A DNA stretch of 64,000 nucleotides from assembly GCA_944989445.1 (NCBI GenBank), contig CALYLW010000333.1:491347-555346 (forward strand). The letters run 5' to 3'. Both the position numbers and the translations under genes were made by a program. Source of the stretch: Ampullaceana balthica (taxonomy: Eukaryota; Mollusca; Gastropoda; Lymnaeidae). Below are positions 43,933-54,480 of this stretch, piece by piece; the stretch's first letter is position 1, and each line of letters begins with the position of its first letter. The notes beneath the pieces were generated by a model. That model did no database searches. It was not told the origin of the DNA and saw only the letters and a program-made list of their open reading frames with translations.

Positions 43933-44247
43933 ATGCTGGAATTTTACTCGATTCAATGCAATCTTTCTCTTTTCTATGTTATCTCAATTTATGGGAACCA
44001 ATCTTTTTTTTTAATTAATGCAAACCCACTTAATGGAACAAAGAGACGTGCTAATACAAAACGCTGTTGTATCAGCCAAAAAATTTGCGATGAGTTAGAG
44101 ATGTCAACTGAACGCCGAGTTAGAAGGAGAAAAAGTAGGAGTGGGGAAAATTCAGAAGACGTGGTTCTATCTTTAGAACAAGAAGTGCAACGAAAATTGT
44201 TTTTATCAATGGATAAAATTATCAAAGAAAATAAAAGAACGTTTTGA
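43933..44247 (+). pseudogene. N-terminal part of the hAT transposase
   Basis: The second half of this 104-codon frame, RRKSRSGENSEDVVLSLEQE then VQRKLFLSMDKIIKENKRTF, matches the region LxVKEELRxKxYLPIIDxLxxEMxRRF of ZMYM1-like hAT transposases. It ends in a premature stop. Confidence 0.65.
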
Positions 44248-44647
44248 TCAGGTGCATATCCTTGCAAGAATATATTCGTGTATATTACGTTATAATACCA
44301 TGTAACCTACTAAATGAAGAATTTGAACATCATCAAATAAATTACTGTTTTGACACTGATTAAGAAAATTTCAACATTGAAAGAAAAAGGATCCAGGTTG
44401 GTTTTTATGGATGTACCTACACTACAAGAGGAGGCTTTACGGTAGAAAAATCGGGGGGGGGGAGACCACCTTGATTTTTAAAATTTATTCAACAGTATAG
44501 ATTGGAAAATTCTGTACCCAACATTGTAATTTTGCTAATAATTTTTCAACTGCTATCAGTGCCGCTAATTGTGAAAGGAGCTTCTCCAAACAGAAGTTGA
44601 TAAAAAAATTATCTTATTTCCACATTGAGTGATTTAAGACTACAAAA

Positions 44648-44977
44648 TCTAATATAATAAAAGCCCATGTCATTCCGTGACGCTGAGGGACATAGTACAA
44701 CAGTCAATAGCAGTTAAAAAAGAAAGGTATCATTTTGGTTTCAAGATTAACAGAGCGTGTGGTGTTTCTCGCAGTAAAATATTATATGACGTCATTGTTT
44801 GAGCTTATATTTTAATTTTGAAAAAGGGAACGATGTAAAAAGAGGATTTGTGGATTTATAATTATAAAATACTTTGTGTACATTTCAGGAAGTTTAATAT
44901 TTCGTATTTATCAAACAAGGATAAGTTATTTGGGCTTTTGAAAAAAGGGGGCTCCATAGGCGCCATACAACCCCTAG
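44648..44977 (+). mobile_element. Non-autonomous Helitron inserted between A and T
   Basis: It starts TCTAATATAATAAAAGCCC and ends with GGCTCCATAGGCGCC (a GC-rich hairpin), then ATACAACCCCTAG. It is preceded by A and followed by T, the canonical Helitron rule (TC...CTRR between A and T). Removing it joins the hAT codons for RLQN and LALLSIEQ without a shift, which fixes both ends. No protein is encoded. A related piece lies inverted at about 33680-33880. Confidence 0.88.
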
Positions 44978-45448
44978 TCTGGCATTATTGTCCATAGAAC
45001 AAAATATTACACATATTTTGAAATTTTGATAGCATAATACACGATTTTTCCACTATGAAAGTTAGTAAAGAAAATGTATAAATATGTTACATACTAATTA
45101 CTAATGTATACTATTTCTTTGTTTTTTTTAAAAAATCATTTATCTATAAATACAAAATAAAAGCATATTAATTGGTAATGTTTTTTGGGTGTAAATTTGG
45201 AACATGTTTTGTCTCATTTGAGGGGGGGGGGCTGCAACCCCAAAAACTTTATTGTGGCCTTGAAAAAATTATCTTGTATTTTTATAAGTGTGTATTTATA
45301 GGTATATCATTTTGTACGGCTTCTTTTATTACTGCTTACATAAATATGTCATGCAATGGTAAAAATGTTTTGAAACTTTACTTCGCTGCAATTACAATTA
45401 TTTATTCATGTTTATTAATTTATAAAATTCATCATATGATTGACTTAA

Positions 45449-45866
45449 GGGGCCATCCATAAATGACGTCACGCTATTTTGGCTGATTATTTTTACCATC
45501 TCGTTGCACGTCGTCATAAAAACTTAGACCCTTTTTCAATATGACGTCAAAAAGCTTGGCCCCCCCCCCGCCATAAAACCCGTATTTTCTATTTGAAAAT
45601 GAGCATGTTTGAAATCAATTTTTTGTCATTTAAGTATGTTTTTAGTGTAAGGCTGCACCATATATCGTAACACGCGTGAAGCCATGCATGTAAAACCCCT
45701 TTTAATTTAAGTGTCAGTAATCAAATATTTAATAAAAAAAATTTATTTAAAGTTGCGCGTTTGGATGTGACGTCACATTTATTAAACACCCGTCCCATCT
45801 TCAAACATCGTCAAAAATGTGTGAATCCCCCCCCCCAGGTGCGTGACGTCATTTATTGACGGCCCC
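45449..45866. mobile_element. PIF/Harbinger-like MITE in the hAT
   Basis: GGGGCCATCCATAAATGACG to CGTCATTTATTGACGGCCCC, 418 bp. Flanks are TAA (45446-45448) and TGA (45867-45869), a decayed TWA duplicate. Same family as 31506-31910. Confidence 0.82.
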
Positions 45867-46120
45867 TGAAAAGGGCGGCAAATTGGAGACCGCCCCGGGC
45901 GGCAAAAGTTCTAGCTACGCCACTGTGCCTAATCCCTAAATAACTAATCAGGGTTTTCTCCAATTTACATTTCCTTGCTCATCCATTTAAGTTTAATTAT
46001 TAAAGTTAAGAACCAATGATCTTAACATTAAGTATAGGTCCGATGCTGTCATTTTTTTGTTTTGTTTAAGCTTAAGAAATTTAAATTTTAAACGATTGCT
46101 AAGTGACTTATTAACACAAG

Positions 46121-46426
46121 TCTTATCTTATCTTATCTGTTTACAGACGCTCCTTCTATACAGAAGAGTATTGCTTCCTACGCTTATCTATGGTTTGTGT
46201 TTAGTCCTGCATTTTTATTAGAGATTTAAATGCTGATAAAGTGTTGGGTTTCCTGGTTTCTTCAGGCAACCCATTCCACGCCCGAATTCCGGACGGGAAG
46301 AAGGAAAACTTGTATGTGTTTGTTCTTGCATACGGAATAAGAAAGGTGTTTTTTATCCTTATGTCTATCTGAGGGTTGTATTAAGTTATCTTTGTGTTGT
46401 ATTTCTAAATTCTAAGTCGATTAAAC
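46121..46426 (-). mobile_element. 5'-truncated copy of the 60-62 kb LINE
   Basis: Nearly identical to 60524-60815, including the CTTATC tail repeats, the inverse of AGAAGGAGCGTCTGTA and the coding part up to about 46410. Flanks TTAACACAAG (46111-46120) and TTAATACAAG (46427-46436) are a 10-bp duplication with one change. Copy B lacks it. Confidence 0.88.
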
Positions 46427-46904
46427 TTAATACAAGTGAAGCTGAAAACGCCTAATTAATTTGTATTGTGAATTGAAAATGTCATGTTCATTGCTTTCTA
46501 GCATGAATAGCAAATGCCATTTTAAAAATAATTCTTTAGTTATTGTACAACATGCATTTATAAACAGATTGTTGCATCTTTTCTTTTTTTTTGTGATATA
46601 GTATGCATGTATAATATTCATTTATTTTCCGAAACAAAATCTGGTGTGGGGGTATGGAATATAATTTTCAAATTATTATTCTTAATCAGGAAGCGGGATC
46701 CAAAAAAAACAACAGGATATAGTAAAATAAAGTGACAAATATGTAAACAAAATTAAATATCTTATCAATATTGAACAACTTTAGGCGGACGTCCCAAAAG
46801 ATTGTTTCCCCAGAGTTTGTTTTTCAAGGCTTTCAAACATCTTTTATTGTCAGAATACGGAGCGCACATTCCAGTGTACTCATGATTGACCTGTGTCATT
46901 TTAT

Positions 46905-47600
46905 TGTAAACTAGATGCCCCGCGGCGTAGCATATGCGCAGACTTGCTCGTGAAGAGTAGAGTGCAAAGAAAGTGGAGAAAGAACGGACACAAATTACAG
47001 CACGAAGAAATCAAAACAACCCGTGTGAACGTCGGTTAATAAAAGGGAGTCGGGTAACAACAACCTCAGTGTGCATGTATTTACCTTTACTCGCTATTTT
47101 TTTATTTACTTAGTGCTGCTTTTTGTGTTTGTACTCTCACCCCCCCCCCAACCGTTCTTTGCACTTTCTGTGATGAGCTAGTCTGCGGCGTCTGCTACGT
47201 GCGGGTCTCTCCAGAGTTCCTTCTTTTCATTCACTTACAGTCGTTTGCCCAAACCCACCCTATTTTGACAACTGTGTCTTTCAGGAAGTCTTCGTATGCT
47301 ACGCCGCGGGTCAGCTAGTCTTGGCAATAAAGGGTAAAAGAACGGGCACCAACAGACATTGTTAAAAAAATTAAAAACAATGTTTTCGCTGGGGCTTGAA
47401 CCCAGGACCTTCCCCGTATAAGGCGAACGTGATAACCAGTATCTCACGTTAGTCTGTGAAGGAACAATGCAAGTGAAACGCTTGGACCATTGTTGGTCTC
47501 GACACATTGGTCGACCCCAGCCAGGGTCATTCGTCATGCTTGGTTGCACATACTTGCGTCGTGGTGTATGGCCTGGTTCCATGAAGAGAATTATATATAG
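46905..47600. repeat. ACTAG-type repeat with tRNA-Val-like segment
   Basis: It begins ACTAGATGCCCCGCGGCGTA and ends GAAGAGAATTATATATAG. An inverted copy of the start lies near 47297-47320 (TGCTACGCCGCGGGTCAGCT). On the minus strand at about 47385-47455, GGTTATCACGTTCGCC and GGGTTCAAGCCCC read as the A and B regions of a tRNA-Val-like gene; the acceptor stem is not complete, so it is a SINE-like relic. Confidence 0.7.
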
Positions 47601-47605
47601 GCTAC

Positions 47606-48344
47606 GGCTATTCGGACCCGGGTCCGCATAGCCTGTGATCGCTATTCGGACCCAGGCGGGTTCTTTTAGATTAAAAAAGTGTTTAAAAAGTTAAAATTAT
47701 GTTAATTTCATTGTTTTTGGCTTGTTTTAAAAGTAATTTTACGCTCAGGGAGAAAAAAATTAAGAAAAAAAATTGAAGAAAGGAGTAACAATCCCTATCA
47801 CTAAACTAAACCTAACCCACACCCTAAAACCTATCACTAAACCTAACCCACACCCTAAAACCTATCACTAAACCTAACCCACACCCTAAAACCTATCACT
47901 AAACCTAACCCACACCCTAAAACCTATCACTAAACCTAACCCACACCCTAAAACCTATCACTAAACCTAACCCACACCCTAAAACCTATTACTAAACCTA
48001 ACCCACACCCTATAACTATAGGCTTAGGCCTAAGTAGTAAGTAGTTTGTATAACCTATCACTAAACCTATCCCTAAACCTTAAATGTGATTCTGTAAGTG
48101 ACAAACCATGAAAAAATATTATTAATTATCAATTCATGTAAAAAAAAATTTAGACTCCCCAACTAAGGATCGAACCCCGAACCTCCTAATGGGGATCGAG
48201 TGCGCTATCGATACGGCCACCACGATTCGATGAGAAATGGATGGTTTTTAAAGTTTTAAAGAATATTCTTTAAAATTAACGCTTACTACGCCTAGCGGGT
48301 CCGAATAGCAATCGCAGGCTATACGGACCCGGGTCCGAATAGCC
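47606..48344. mobile_element. 739-bp element with self-palindromic terminal repeats
   Basis: Both ends carry the same inverted repeat of about 48 bp, beginning GGCTATTCGGACCCGGGTCC. The first 28 bp of each end are themselves palindromic (GGCTAT, CGGACCCGGGTCCG, ATAGCC). Inside are eight units of a 31-bp repeat and, near 48155-48235 on the minus strand, a tRNA-like segment with GGGTTCGATCC. No protein. I do not recognise the family. Confidence 0.7.
47795..48050. repeat. 31-bp tandem repeat, about eight units
   Basis: The unit CCTATCACTAAACCTAACCC plus ACACCCTAAAA repeats without indels. It superficially resembles telomeric CCTAACCC but with a 31-bp period, inside a transposon-like element. 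Confidence 0.95.
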
Positions 48345-48469
48345 ACTTCGTTATAAATATAGATACGTTGCAATGATAGCATCTATTTATGGTTTAGCTT
48401 TGCGGTACAAGGCAGTTGACTTTTTACGGGTACATTCTATAAATTGTAAATTCGTTAATATTTCATCAC

Positions 48470-49213
48470 AAATTTCGACCCATGCATGGCTTTTTTTTTG
48501 TGAAGAAATTGCGAATTTTTTCATGTTGTGATTCATAATGCGACATTTAGCAAAAAATCTAATTCTGTAATAAATAATTGAATTTTATGTGGAAATCGAT
48601 GGCCAAATTCAAATAAAGTTACACGTAGAGTAAAGTAGCACTTAATTGTTTTATTTTTATGTCATCTCGTTTTTATGTAAATTTGTTGTGTGTGAGGTGT
48701 GTTTTTCTCTAATATTGATTTATTTATATATTATATACAACTTAATACTATTCATGTGGGCACGTCAAACCGAAATTGTTTCATGTTTATATAATTTTTG
48801 ATATCTCCTAAATATGTATCTTTTAGTTATATTTCATCAATTAATGTTTTCCTCTACCAATAAATGCCCAATAACTAATCAAGATTTCTCATATTTACAT
48901 TTCCTTTTGCTCATTCCTTTACGTTTACTTATTAAAGTTAAGCACCAATGATCTTAACATATTTAGGTATAGGAACGATGCTGTCATTTTTCTTTTTTTG
49001 TTTCATAAGCCATACAAATTTAAAATTTAAACGTTTGATACAGGACTTATTGCCATATGCAGATTTAACTTTAAAAAATTGAAGCTGAAAACGCTTAATT
49101 AATTTGTATTGCGAATTGAACATGTCATTTTCATTCCTTGGTAGCGGGAATAACAAAGGCCATTTTAAAAATAATTTTTTAGTCATTGTACCGCATTCGT
49201 TTATAAGATCAAA
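48470..49213. repeat. Duplicated AT-rich repeat, copy B (uninterrupted)
   Basis: Counterpart of copy A (42840-46620) and the reference for the empty sites of its two insertions. It ends CATTCGTTTATAA, directly at the 16-bp minisatellite. Confidence 0.8.
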
Positions 49214-49856
49214 GTGACCTCGGATCAAAGTGCCATCAGATCAAAGTGCGATCAGATCAAAGTGCCATCAGATCAAAGTGACGTCAGATCAAAGTGCCAT
49301 CAGATCAAAGTGCCGTCGGATCAAAGTGCCATCAGATCAAAGTGCCATCAGATCAAAGTGCTATCAGATCAAAGTGCCACCAGATCAAAGTGCCATCAGA
49401 TCAAAGTGCCATCAGATCAAAGTGCCGTCAGATCAAAGTGCCATCAGATCAAAGTGCCATCAGATCAAAGTGCCGTCGGATCAAAGTGCCATCAGATCAA
49501 AGTGCCATCAGATCAAAGTGCCATCAGATCAAAGTGCCATCAGATCAAAGTGCCATCAGATCAAAGTGACATCAGATCAAAGTGCCATCAGATCAAAGTG
49601 CCATCAGATCAAAGTGCCATCGGATCAAAGTGCCATCAGATCAAAGAACCATCAGATCAAAGTGCGATCAGATCAAAATGCCATCAGATCAAAGTGCCAT
49701 CATATCAAAGTGCGATCAGATCAAAGTGCCATCAGATCAAAGTGCCATAAGATCAAAGTGCCATCAGATCAAAGTGCCATCAGATCAAAGTGCCATCAGA
49801 TCAAAGTGCCATCAGATCAAAGTGCTATCAGATCAAAGTACCATCAGATCAAATAG
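49214..49856. repeat. 16-bp minisatellite, about 40 units
   Basis: The unit GATCAAAGTGCCATCA repeats about 40 times with point variants (GTCG, ACGT, GCGA) and almost no length change. Because 48 bp is three units, plus-strand frames remain open for about 200 codons as a 16-residue repeat. Nothing indicates translation. Confidence 0.97.
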
Positions 49857-50463
49857 GGGGGTGGTGGTGAATAACTGTAAAGGGACTGTGAACAAAAATA
49901 ATAGAAAGAAGATAAGATTTAGGAAAAAATGATTAATGTATTCCGCTTACAACGCCTTTTTTCTGAAACACTTTTGTGCGTTGCTTTGGTTCCCGCATAC
50001 TCCCTGACTTGCATTTGGATATGTGAAACTGCGCACTTCCAGACTACAAGAACATTTGACTAAAATTGATGGTGATAAAGAGATAAGGATTTATCTCATT
50101 GAAATCCAACTCAAAAATAAAAACTTATCAAACAACTGACATTTGCAAAACCTCCTTCAACCGCAACCATCTAATATTGCGATGGCTTGCTTGTTTCTTA
50201 AAATATTTCGTTAATTCTTGCCTAATCGGAAAAAAAACCCTCACACTATTGGTGAATGACAAATTATACCAGCTATAAATGAAGTAATGCCTACTGTGCT
50301 ACACAAGCCAGTATCAGGTAACATCAAGACAAATTTATTTAGCCGAAATACACTGCAAACAAGAATTGGAGAAATGACTCAAGGTGTTGAAGATTCATTT
50401 GGTGGCTATTTAAAAAAAACATCTCTGTATTTAATTTAACTTGATGAGTCAACTTTGCCAGGA
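49857..50463 (+). pseudogene. ZBED5/SCAND3-type hAT transposase, block copy 2, 5' part
   Basis: Reads PTVLHKPVSG, NTLQTRIGEMTQGVEDSF, GGYLKKTSLYL, a stop, then LDESTLPG, where an EN-RT LINE is inserted. The gene resumes at about 54330. It matches 25900-26600 and is slightly better preserved. Confidence 0.85.
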
Positions 50464-53400
50464 TTCGTTCGTTCGTCCGTCGATACGACGAGGACCACTC
50501 TAGTCATCCGAGGGTTTTCTGTGCGTGCGCAGATGGCTGATTAGGCCGATCCTTGCACGAAAGGTTCGGGAACAGAAGGGACAGGGGGCGAGTGCGACAT
50601 CTCCTGGAGGGTTGACAGCATGGGCCTTTCGGGCTTGCCTCTTCTTTTCTGCGGCGGTAATCCGGTTTGCCTCACATGACCTGGCACCTTCGTGGATGGA
50701 AGAGCGCCAGGTGGATCGGTCCATTGCAGCTCGTTCCCACGTGTCTGGATTTATGGCAAACGCTTTCATTGAGGCTTTCAGTGTGTCTTTGAAGCGTTTC
50801 TTTTGCCCACCGTGGGACCGCTGGCCATACTGGAGCTCACCATAGAAGATTCTCTTTGGCAGTCTCTCGTCTGGCATTCGGACAACGTGCCCTGCCCAGC
50901 GAAGCTGGGACTGCATCAGGAGGGTGAAGATGCTGGGGAGACCTGCCTTGGTCAGTACCACTGTGTCTGGAATTTTGTTCTGCCACTTTATGCCGAGAAT
51001 CTTCCTGAGGCTTGTTATATGAAAGTGGTTCAGCTTTCTTGCATGGCGCTGATAAACAGTCCAAGTTTCACAAGCATAAAGCAGTGTGGGGAGCACCACT
51101 GCCCTGTACACTTTCAGCTTGGTCTGGATGGTAATGCCTCTTCTGTTCCAGACATTAGGGTACAACCTGCCAAAAGTGGAGCTGGCTCTGGCAATTCTGA
51201 CGTTCACTTCGTCATCGATGGTGACATTTTGAGACAGTGTGCTGCCTAGGTATGTGAACCGGTGCACTGTATTGAGTCTCTGGCCGTTGACAGTGATGTT
51301 GGGCTCTACGTAGGGTCTTCCAGGCGCAGGCTGATGGAGGACCTCAGTCTTCTTGGTGTTGATTGACAGACCAAAGTTTGTGCAGGCACTGGAGAACAGG
51401 TTTACACTGCGTTGCATGTCGGCTTCTGAGACAGCGTTGAGGGCACAGTCATCAGCGAACAGCAGGTCTCTGATGATGTCTGTCATAACCTTGGTTTTTG
51501 CCTGGAGCCTCCGAAGGTTGAACAGCTTGCCATCTGTGCGGTATTTCAGGTTGACACCAACATCCTCGTCTCTGAAGGCCTCTGTCAGCATGGCGGAAAA
51601 CATGAGGCTAAACAGTGTTGGTGCCAGGACGCAGCCCTGCTTGACTCCGTTTGTGACTGGGAAAGGATCAGAAAACTCCCCGCTGTCCTGGACTCTGGCC
51701 TGCATGCCTTCATGGAATTGTTGCACCAAGACGATGAATTTCCTTGGGCAACCGTACTTGGCCATGATCTTCCACAGACCCTCTCTGCCAACAGTGTCAA
51801 AGGCCTTGGTCAGGTCGACATAGGTGGAGAACAGATCAGAGTTCTGCTCCTGACATTTCTCCAGCAGCTGCCTGGCAGCGAACACCATGTCGATGGTTCC
51901 TCGCTCTTTTCGGAATCCACACTGACTTTCAGGCAGGAGTCCTTGGTCAAGGTGCACTGTGAGGCGGTTGAGCAGGATTCTGGCAAGGATCTTTCCTGCA
52001 ATAGAAAGCAGGGATATGCCTCTGTGGTTGTCACAAGCCTGTCTACTTCCTTTTCGCTTATATAGATGTATGATGGTGGCATCTTTGAAGTCCTGCGGGA
52101 TCGTCTCTTGCTGCCATATTAAGAGAAACAGCTCATGGAGCCTTTCAGTCAGGGCTGTTCCCCCCTCCTTGTAGACCTCAGCTGGTATGGCGTCAGAGCC
52201 AGGTGCTTTGCCACTGGAGATAAGATAGATTGCTTTCTGGGTCTCGAGCAAGGTTGGTGGGTCATCCAGTGCTTTGTTTGTGGGCACTTGGGGTAGACGA
52301 TTGATGGCTTCGTCGTTGATTGTCGAAGGGCGATTTAGGACGTCATCGAAATGTTCGACCCATCTCTCCAAGATCTTCTCTTTGTCTGTGATTAGAGTGT
52401 TACCGTCTGCGCTGAGGAGGGGGCTTGATCCTGAGGGCGTGGGGCCATATACTTCTTTCAAGGCGTCGTAGAAGTTTTTATAGTCACGCCTGTCTGCATA
52501 GCCTTGGATCTCGTCAGCTTTGTTGCCGAGCCAATCGTCCTGCATCTGACGGAGCTTCTGCTGAACAGTCTTGCGTATGTTGTTGAGTGCATCTCTCCTT
52601 GCCGTGGACTTGGGGTTATTGATGTATGCTTGGTGAAGGTGGTGTTTCTCATCCAATAACTGCTTGATGTCTTCGGAGTTCTCATCGAACCAGTCCTTAT
52701 GTTTCCTGGTCTGGGGCCCCAGGGTCTCTGTAGCTGTGGAGTAAATCAGCTCTCTGAGTGATGCCCAGTCTGCCTCCACGCTCTGGTTTCCCGGAGAGGT
52801 GGATTTCAAGCACTTTTCCAGAGCATCTACAAAGGACTGTTTGCAGCTGTCGGTATTCAGTTTGGCAACATTAAGCCGTTTCGGGGCCTTCTTCCCTTGC
52901 GGGCGTCGTTTAGGCTGAATGCGGATGTTGAGCTTGGTGATGATGAGGCGGTGGTCTGTCCAGCATTCAGCGCCGCACATGGATTTGGTAACTCGTACAT
53001 CCTGCCTGTCCCTCTTCCTCACGATGACGTAGTCAATAAGATGCCAGTGCTTCGATCGGGGGTGCATCCATGACGTCCGGTTACGAGTGGGGAGGCGGAA
53101 GATCGTGTTGGTGATCAGCAGTTCAAGTTCAGCGCAGGTCTGGAGTAAAAGAAGACCGTTGCTGTTGCATTGACCCACTCCATGGTGTCCAAGGACTCCT
53201 TCCCAGGCAACGTTGTCCTTGCCAACTCTTGCGTTGAAGTCACCTAGCAAGATGAGTTTGTCCGCCTTTGGAACGTCGGCAATGACAGTGTGAAGTTCTT
53301 CGTAAAACTTTGCCTTTACGTCATCTGGATTAGTCATGGTTGGAGCGTAGGCACTGATGATGGTGAGGTGCTTCTTTCCAGCCAGTGGGAGTTTCATGGT

Positions 53401-54322
53401 CATGAGCCTGTCGTTCACTCCCTTGGGAAGTCCAGCCAGCTTTCCGACAAGAGTTGTCTTAACTGCAAACCCAACGCCTGCCTCACGTCGCTCCTCGCTG
53501 GGTCTGCCACTCCAGTAAAATGTGTAACCAGATCCTCTTTCACAGAGCTCTCCTTCTCCCGCGAGCCTGGTCTCGCTCAGGGCTGCGACGTCGATGCCAT
53601 ATCTAGCGAGTTCTTTACCAATCAGGGCTGTTCTCCTCTGAGGTCTGTCTGCATCGTCTCTGTCCAGGAGTGTGCGCACATTCCATGCGCCCAATATGAG
53701 AGGAAATATCCTCGTTTTCTTCTTTTTGTTTCGACCGCTGGTATGGGATGGATGACAAAAGTGACTTGCGCGGTGACTTGGATTTAAGTGAGAAGGAGTT
53801 GCGCAGTTCGTCGATCTCACTCTCTCGCCCGAGGCCATCTTATCCAGCGGCAGGACTAAGTCGAGACGGCTGGTGATGGAGACGGGTGCAGTGGATGGCC
53901 ATGACGTCCTGTGTGTCTTGTCATGCCCTTAGCGTTCCACAACGCTTTGCTGAGATTCGCCTTTTTGACCGTTGACCAACTAGTGGTTCCTCCGCTCTGT
54001 CCACCGAATCCAGTCTTCACGTGCATAGATAGACATATCTAGATCACCGAGGGTTTGAGACCCGTCGGCTACCCTCACCAGGTTTAGCCAGCCATTCAAA
54101 GCCGTTGCCCGGGGTGTGGCCACTGCGCACGTTGCAGTTTCTATGAGCCACTGGTGATAGCTGTGAGACAACTTCCGGATTAATATTAATAGTATTAACA
54201 GCCACAAAATGACAATTCCAAGTAAAATACAACCAGAAGAGCATAGAGGGAATTCAATTTGAAGATCAGTTCCTTCATATCTTTAATTTTCCTCAATTTA
54301 CATTTGTATGTTGTATATTTCT
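50464..54322 (-). mobile_element. Full-length EN-RT LINE
   Basis: 3.86 kb on the minus strand: about 480 bp of 5' UTR, one ORF (50500-53838), and a short 3' end with GACGGACGAACGAACG repeats. It is flanked by CCAGGAT (50458-50464 and 54323-54329). Block copy 1 (about 26585-26600, CCCAGGAAATGAAGCC) is the empty site. A 115-bp 3' copy sits at 7561-7675. The family resembles RTE-like LINEs, but the clade is not certain from reading alone. Confidence 0.92.
50500..53838 (-). CDS. LINE ORF: AP endonuclease, reverse transcriptase, C2H2 finger
   Basis: 1112 codons with no stop or frameshift. Residues about 45-300 are an APE-type endonuclease (WNVRTL at 52-57, SETRL with E89, GDFNAR around 199-204, TDHR with H296), which nicks target DNA. 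Residues about 540-840 are the reverse transcriptase (YVDLTKAFD at 673, GVKQGCVLAPTLF at 731, FADD at 794-797). Then comes LRWAGHVVRMPDERLPKRI and, in the last 27 residues, CPFCSRTFRARIGLISHLRT plus H, a C2H2 finger that may hold the RNA. All catalytic residues that I can place are present, so it may encode an active enzyme. The first ATG after the 5' UTR is used. Confidence 0.93.
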   Translation of the reverse strand: MASGERVRSTNCATPSHLNPSHRASHFCHPSHTSGRNKKKKTRIFPLILGAWNVRTLLDRDDADRPQRRTALIGKELARYGIDVAALSETRLAGEGELCERGSGYTFYWSGRPSEERREAGVGFAVKTTLVGKLAGLPKGVNDRLMTMKLPLAGKKHLTIISAYAPTMTNPDDVKAKFYEELHTVIADVPKADKLILLGDFNARVGKDNVAWEGVLGHHGVGQCNSNGLLLLQTCAELELLITNTIFRLPTRNRTSWMHPRSKHWHLIDYVIVRKRDRQDVRVTKSMCGAECWTDHRLIITKLNIRIQPKRRPQGKKAPKRLNVAKLNTDSCKQSFVDALEKCLKSTSPGNQSVEADWASLRELIYSTATETLGPQTRKHKDWFDENSEDIKQLLDEKHHLHQAYINNPKSTARRDALNNIRKTVQQKLRQMQDDWLGNKADEIQGYADRRDYKNFYDALKEVYGPTPSGSSPLLSADGNTLITDKEKILERWVEHFDDVLNRPSTINDEAINRLPQVPTNKALDDPPTLLETQKAIYLISSGKAPGSDAIPAEVYKEGGTALTERLHELFLLIWQQETIPQDFKDATIIHLYKRKGSRQACDNHRGISLLSIAGKILARILLNRLTVHLDQGLLPESQCGFRKERGTIDMVFAARQLLEKCQEQNSDLFSTYVDLTKAFDTVGREGLWKIMAKYGCPRKFIVLVQQFHEGMQARVQDSGEFSDPFPVTNGVKQGCVLAPTLFSLMFSAMLTEAFRDEDVGVNLKYRTDGKLFNLRRLQAKTKVMTDIIRDLLFADDCALNAVSEADMQRSVNLFSSACTNFGLSINTKKTEVLHQPAPGRPYVEPNITVNGQRLNTVHRFTYLGSTLSQNVTIDDEVNVRIARASSTFGRLYPNVWNRRGITIQTKLKVYRAVVLPTLLYACETWTVYQRHARKLNHFHITSLRKILGIKWQNKIPDTVVLTKAGLPSIFTLLMQSQLRWAGHVVRMPDERLPKRIFYGELQYGQRSHGGQKKRFKDTLKASMKAFAINPDTWERAAMDRSTWRSSIHEGARSCEANRITAAEKKRQARKAHAVNPPGDVALAPCPFCSRTFRARIGLISHLRTHRKPSDD

Positions 54323-54329
54323 CCAGGAT

Positions 54330-54480
54330 ATAAAGCTAACTTATAGCATACGTGCGGTTCACAAAGGTAGAACGAATTTGCCAAGAATTATTATTTTGCG
54401 AAATATTTGCAAACTGATTTAAAAGAAGAATCAATATTTCATGCATTGCATTAGTTGTTGTTTTTTTTAAGAAAAAGGAA
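54330..54480 (+). pseudogene. hAT block copy 2, part after the LINE
   Basis: RTNLPRIIILRNICKLI-type text, the counterpart of SNLPRMIIS in copy 1, continues the transposase interrupted at 50463. KKKEY ends it at about 54480, as in copy 1. Confidence 0.7.

Larger units (their letters stand above)
43202..45925 (+). mobile_element. 2.7-kb hAT element with exact TSD
   Basis: Ends CAGTGGCGTAGCTAG and CTAGCTACGCCACTG, with TGCCTAAT exactly at 43194-43201 and 45926-45933. Plus-strand remnants of a ZMYM1-like transposase include LEQEVQRKLFLSMDKIIKE (about 44185) and the C-terminal dimerisation part: CERSFSK near 44575, TLSDLRLQN (about 44620-44647) and LALLSIEQNITH (44979 on). A Helitron (44648-44977) and a Harbinger-like MITE (45449-45866) are nested in it. 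Confidence 0.93.
42840..46620. repeat. Duplicated AT-rich repeat, copy A (interrupted)
   Basis: Outer parts 42840-43201, 45934-46120 and 46427-46620 align with copy B (about 48470-49213): GTTTCATGTT, CCTAAATAACTAATCA, ACCAATGATCTTAACAT and TGAAGCTGAAAACGC. Two insertions, a hAT (43202-45925) and a truncated LINE (46121-46426), are absent from copy B. It is an old transposon of unknown class without coding sequence. Confidence 0.8.

Noticed and set aside
47795..48050. Interstitial telomere (CCTAACCC-like)
   Set aside because: The period is 31 bp, not 6 bp, and the array lies inside an element with its own inverted ends.
49214..49856. Open frames of 178-208 codons with a SDQSAIRSKCHQIKVP repeat
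   Set aside because: They arise in several frames from a 16-bp minisatellite; there is no non-repeat domain, start context or splice signal.
50525..53787. Plus-strand frames opposite the LINE ORF (for example 51353-51823 and 53290-53787)
   Set aside because: They are shadows of the 1112-codon minus-strand ORF, with no recognisable domain.
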